Both the position numbers and the translations under genes were made by a program. A stretch of 5,510 nt of DNA from an uncultured Lachnospiraceae bacterium (GTDB lineage: Bacteria; Bacillota_A; Clostridia; Lachnospirales; Lachnospiraceae): contig USJM01000129.1 in assembly GCA_900555005.1 (NCBI GenBank), positions 1 through 5,510 of the forward strand. The letters are read 5' to 3'. Below, one piece after another: positions 4,508-5,510 of this stretch. The notes beneath the pieces are model-generated. The model searched no databases. It saw nothing but the letters and a program-made list of their open reading frames with translations, and had not been told where the DNA came from. Numbering within the stretch: position 1 is the first letter of the stretch; every line of letters begins with the position of its first letter.

Positions 4508-5510
4508 TCAGGTTTCCTGCTGACTGTCCGTGTCAGGAGTCAGCTGGCCGGCCTCAATCCCGGCAGCTTTGCCCCTTACTGCATCTGCAGACAACCCAGA
4601 CTCGCTGACCGGTGTGTTCCTGGCATCCTCCGGCAGCTTGATGGAAACCGGAGTGTCAAAGTCGTAATCCGCCGATGCCTTCAATGTATTCACTGCAACA
4701 GAAAGCTGTGGCGGCTCTGATGTGGAACCTGTGTATCCCGCATTGATGAGAGACTCTATCCAGCTGATCAGCCCGGAAAAATCGCTCCCGCTCAGATCCA
4801 TCTCCATATGGACCGGAAGGAAAGTCTCTGTATTGTAGTCCTCCTTTGTGACGACAGACAGCGACTTCAGGATGGTCTCCGCAATCTGACGCTTCTGGCT
4901 GTCCAGGCCATCACCGGATGCATGTGAAAGGTCGGAATTCATTACATCCGAAAGCATCCCGGATAAGAGGCTGCCGCTGATCGTGGACGTCATCTCGTAG
5001 CACTCCTGGTTATCGACTGTCGCCGCCTCAGGGGCCAGCGTTGTCACTCTCTCGACCCCATCGATGAGTGCCTGCGCGTCCAGGCCCTGTTCCTTGAGCT
5101 TGCTGTAATCGCCTGATTTCGATGCCGTCAGTGCCTCCTGAATCATCTGCATCTGATTCTTGTCAACTCTCGATGCCTCCCAGCTTCCGCCGTTCCCGGT
5201 ATCGAGATTCGCATAGATCACTCCACTTCCGTCATCGTCCGTCACAAAATACTGTGACAACTTTGCGTCGACAGTTTTTCCCAGTGCAGTACCCTTCACA
5301 TTCCCTTCCATCTCCATCTGGAAAGGTTCCATTGTATATGAAATCGTCAGATCTGCGCTGCCGTTTAAGGATACCTTTGTGGCAGTTGAAGAATCCGCCC
5401 CAATCTGAAGGGCAGCATCTGCTTCCATCTGCATCGCGATCACCGCACTGTTTTTCGCTGCCTGCGCCTCCCGGCTTCTCGTGTGCAGTTCCTGCACGGT
5501 CATGGCAGAG
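4508..5510 (-). CDS. Probable secreted lipoprotein, DUF6612/LppX-like, 5' end outside the window
   Basis: Seen: at least 333 residues read in frame from the window edge to the TGA at 4508-4510. The visible part has no signal peptide or lipobox. However, the first ATG (5503) has no ribosome binding site in the seven visible bases before it, and the frame is open upstream, so the gene very likely starts beyond the edge. It opens with MTVQELHTRSREAQAAKNS, then alternates Met-rich, beta-strand-like segments (MQMEADAALQIG, MEPFQMEMEGNVKG). It also has YNTETFLPVHMEMDLSG and a polar tail rich in Asp, Ser and Gln. It has one cysteine. Known: Firmicute lipoproteins of the DUF6612/LppX_LprAFG type share the 'EL..K..EA.....S' start, repeated amphipathic strands and a 'T.LPV.MEM' element. 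They are thought to form a half-barrel that may hold a lipid. Inference: surface lipid-anchored protein of unknown ligand. It is a separate transcription unit from ttcA because a terminator follows. Confidence 0.6.
   Translation of the reverse strand, partial: SAMTVQELHTRSREAQAAKNSAVIAMQMEADAALQIGADSSTATKVSLNGSADLTISYTMEPFQMEMEGNVKGTALGKTVDAKLSQYFVTDDDGSGVIYANLDTGNGGSWEASRVDKNQMQMIQEALTASKSGDYSKLKEQGLDAQALIDGVERVTTLAPEAATVDNQECYEMTSTISGSLLSGMLSDVMNSDLSHASGDGLDSQKRQIAETILKSLSVVTKEDYNTETFLPVHMEMDLSGSDFSGLISWIESLINAGYTGSTSEPPQLSVAVNTLKASADYDFDTPVSIKLPEDARNTPVSESGLSADAVRGKAAGIEAGQLTPDTDSQQET

Overview
The window reads as a housekeeping chromosomal segment of a Gram-positive, low-to-mid GC Firmicute, most likely a Clostridia/Lachnospiraceae-type gut bacterium. 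This is inferred from a SigA-type primary sigma factor, a CymR-like Rrf2 regulator, a DgkA-family kinase of the Gram-positive undecaprenol/diacylglycerol kinase type, a DUF6612/LppX-like lipoprotein, and strong AGGAGG-type ribosome binding sites. All six genes lie on the minus strand, so transcription runs from high to low coordinates. I see no mobile element, CRISPR array, tRNA or rRNA.

Layout in transcription order: (1) the C-terminal part of a secreted, probably lipid-anchored protein (5510-4508, its start lies outside the window), closed by a clear intrinsic terminator at 4381-4419. (2) A rhodanese-TtcA fusion protein (4276-3098), a PP-loop tRNA thiolation enzyme with its own sulfur-carrying domain. 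(3) cysK, cysteine synthase (2996-2065), behind a near-consensus promoter that begins almost at the ttcA stop codon and contains an AT-rich palindrome. The gene is broken by one missing base near 2922. (4) A cymR-like Rrf2 repressor (1972-1538), separated from cysK by a long hairpin terminator whose loop holds the candidate -10 box for the repressor. (5) rpoD/sigA (1383-221), also interrupted by one missing base near 671. (6) The first 61 codons of a DgkA-family kinase (185-1), running off the left edge.

The middle genes form a small sulfur module: CysK makes cysteine, the Rrf2 protein is the probable regulator of cysteine supply, and the rhodanese-TtcA protein moves persulfide sulfur onto tRNA. 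The Rrf2 protein ends in Tyr-Tyr-Ile, the kind of C-terminal Ile peptide by which partner proteins occupy the CysK active site. This fits the CymR-CysK repressor/corepressor complex known from Bacillus and Staphylococcus.

Two single-base frameshifts fall in two highly conserved genes, at least one of them essential, within 2.3 kb. This points to sequence or assembly error rather than real gene decay. I found no convincing wholly new system. The items most worth following up are the rhodanese-TtcA fusion with its extra cysteine cluster, the CysK-binding tail of the regulator, and the two regulatory inverted repeats around cysK.
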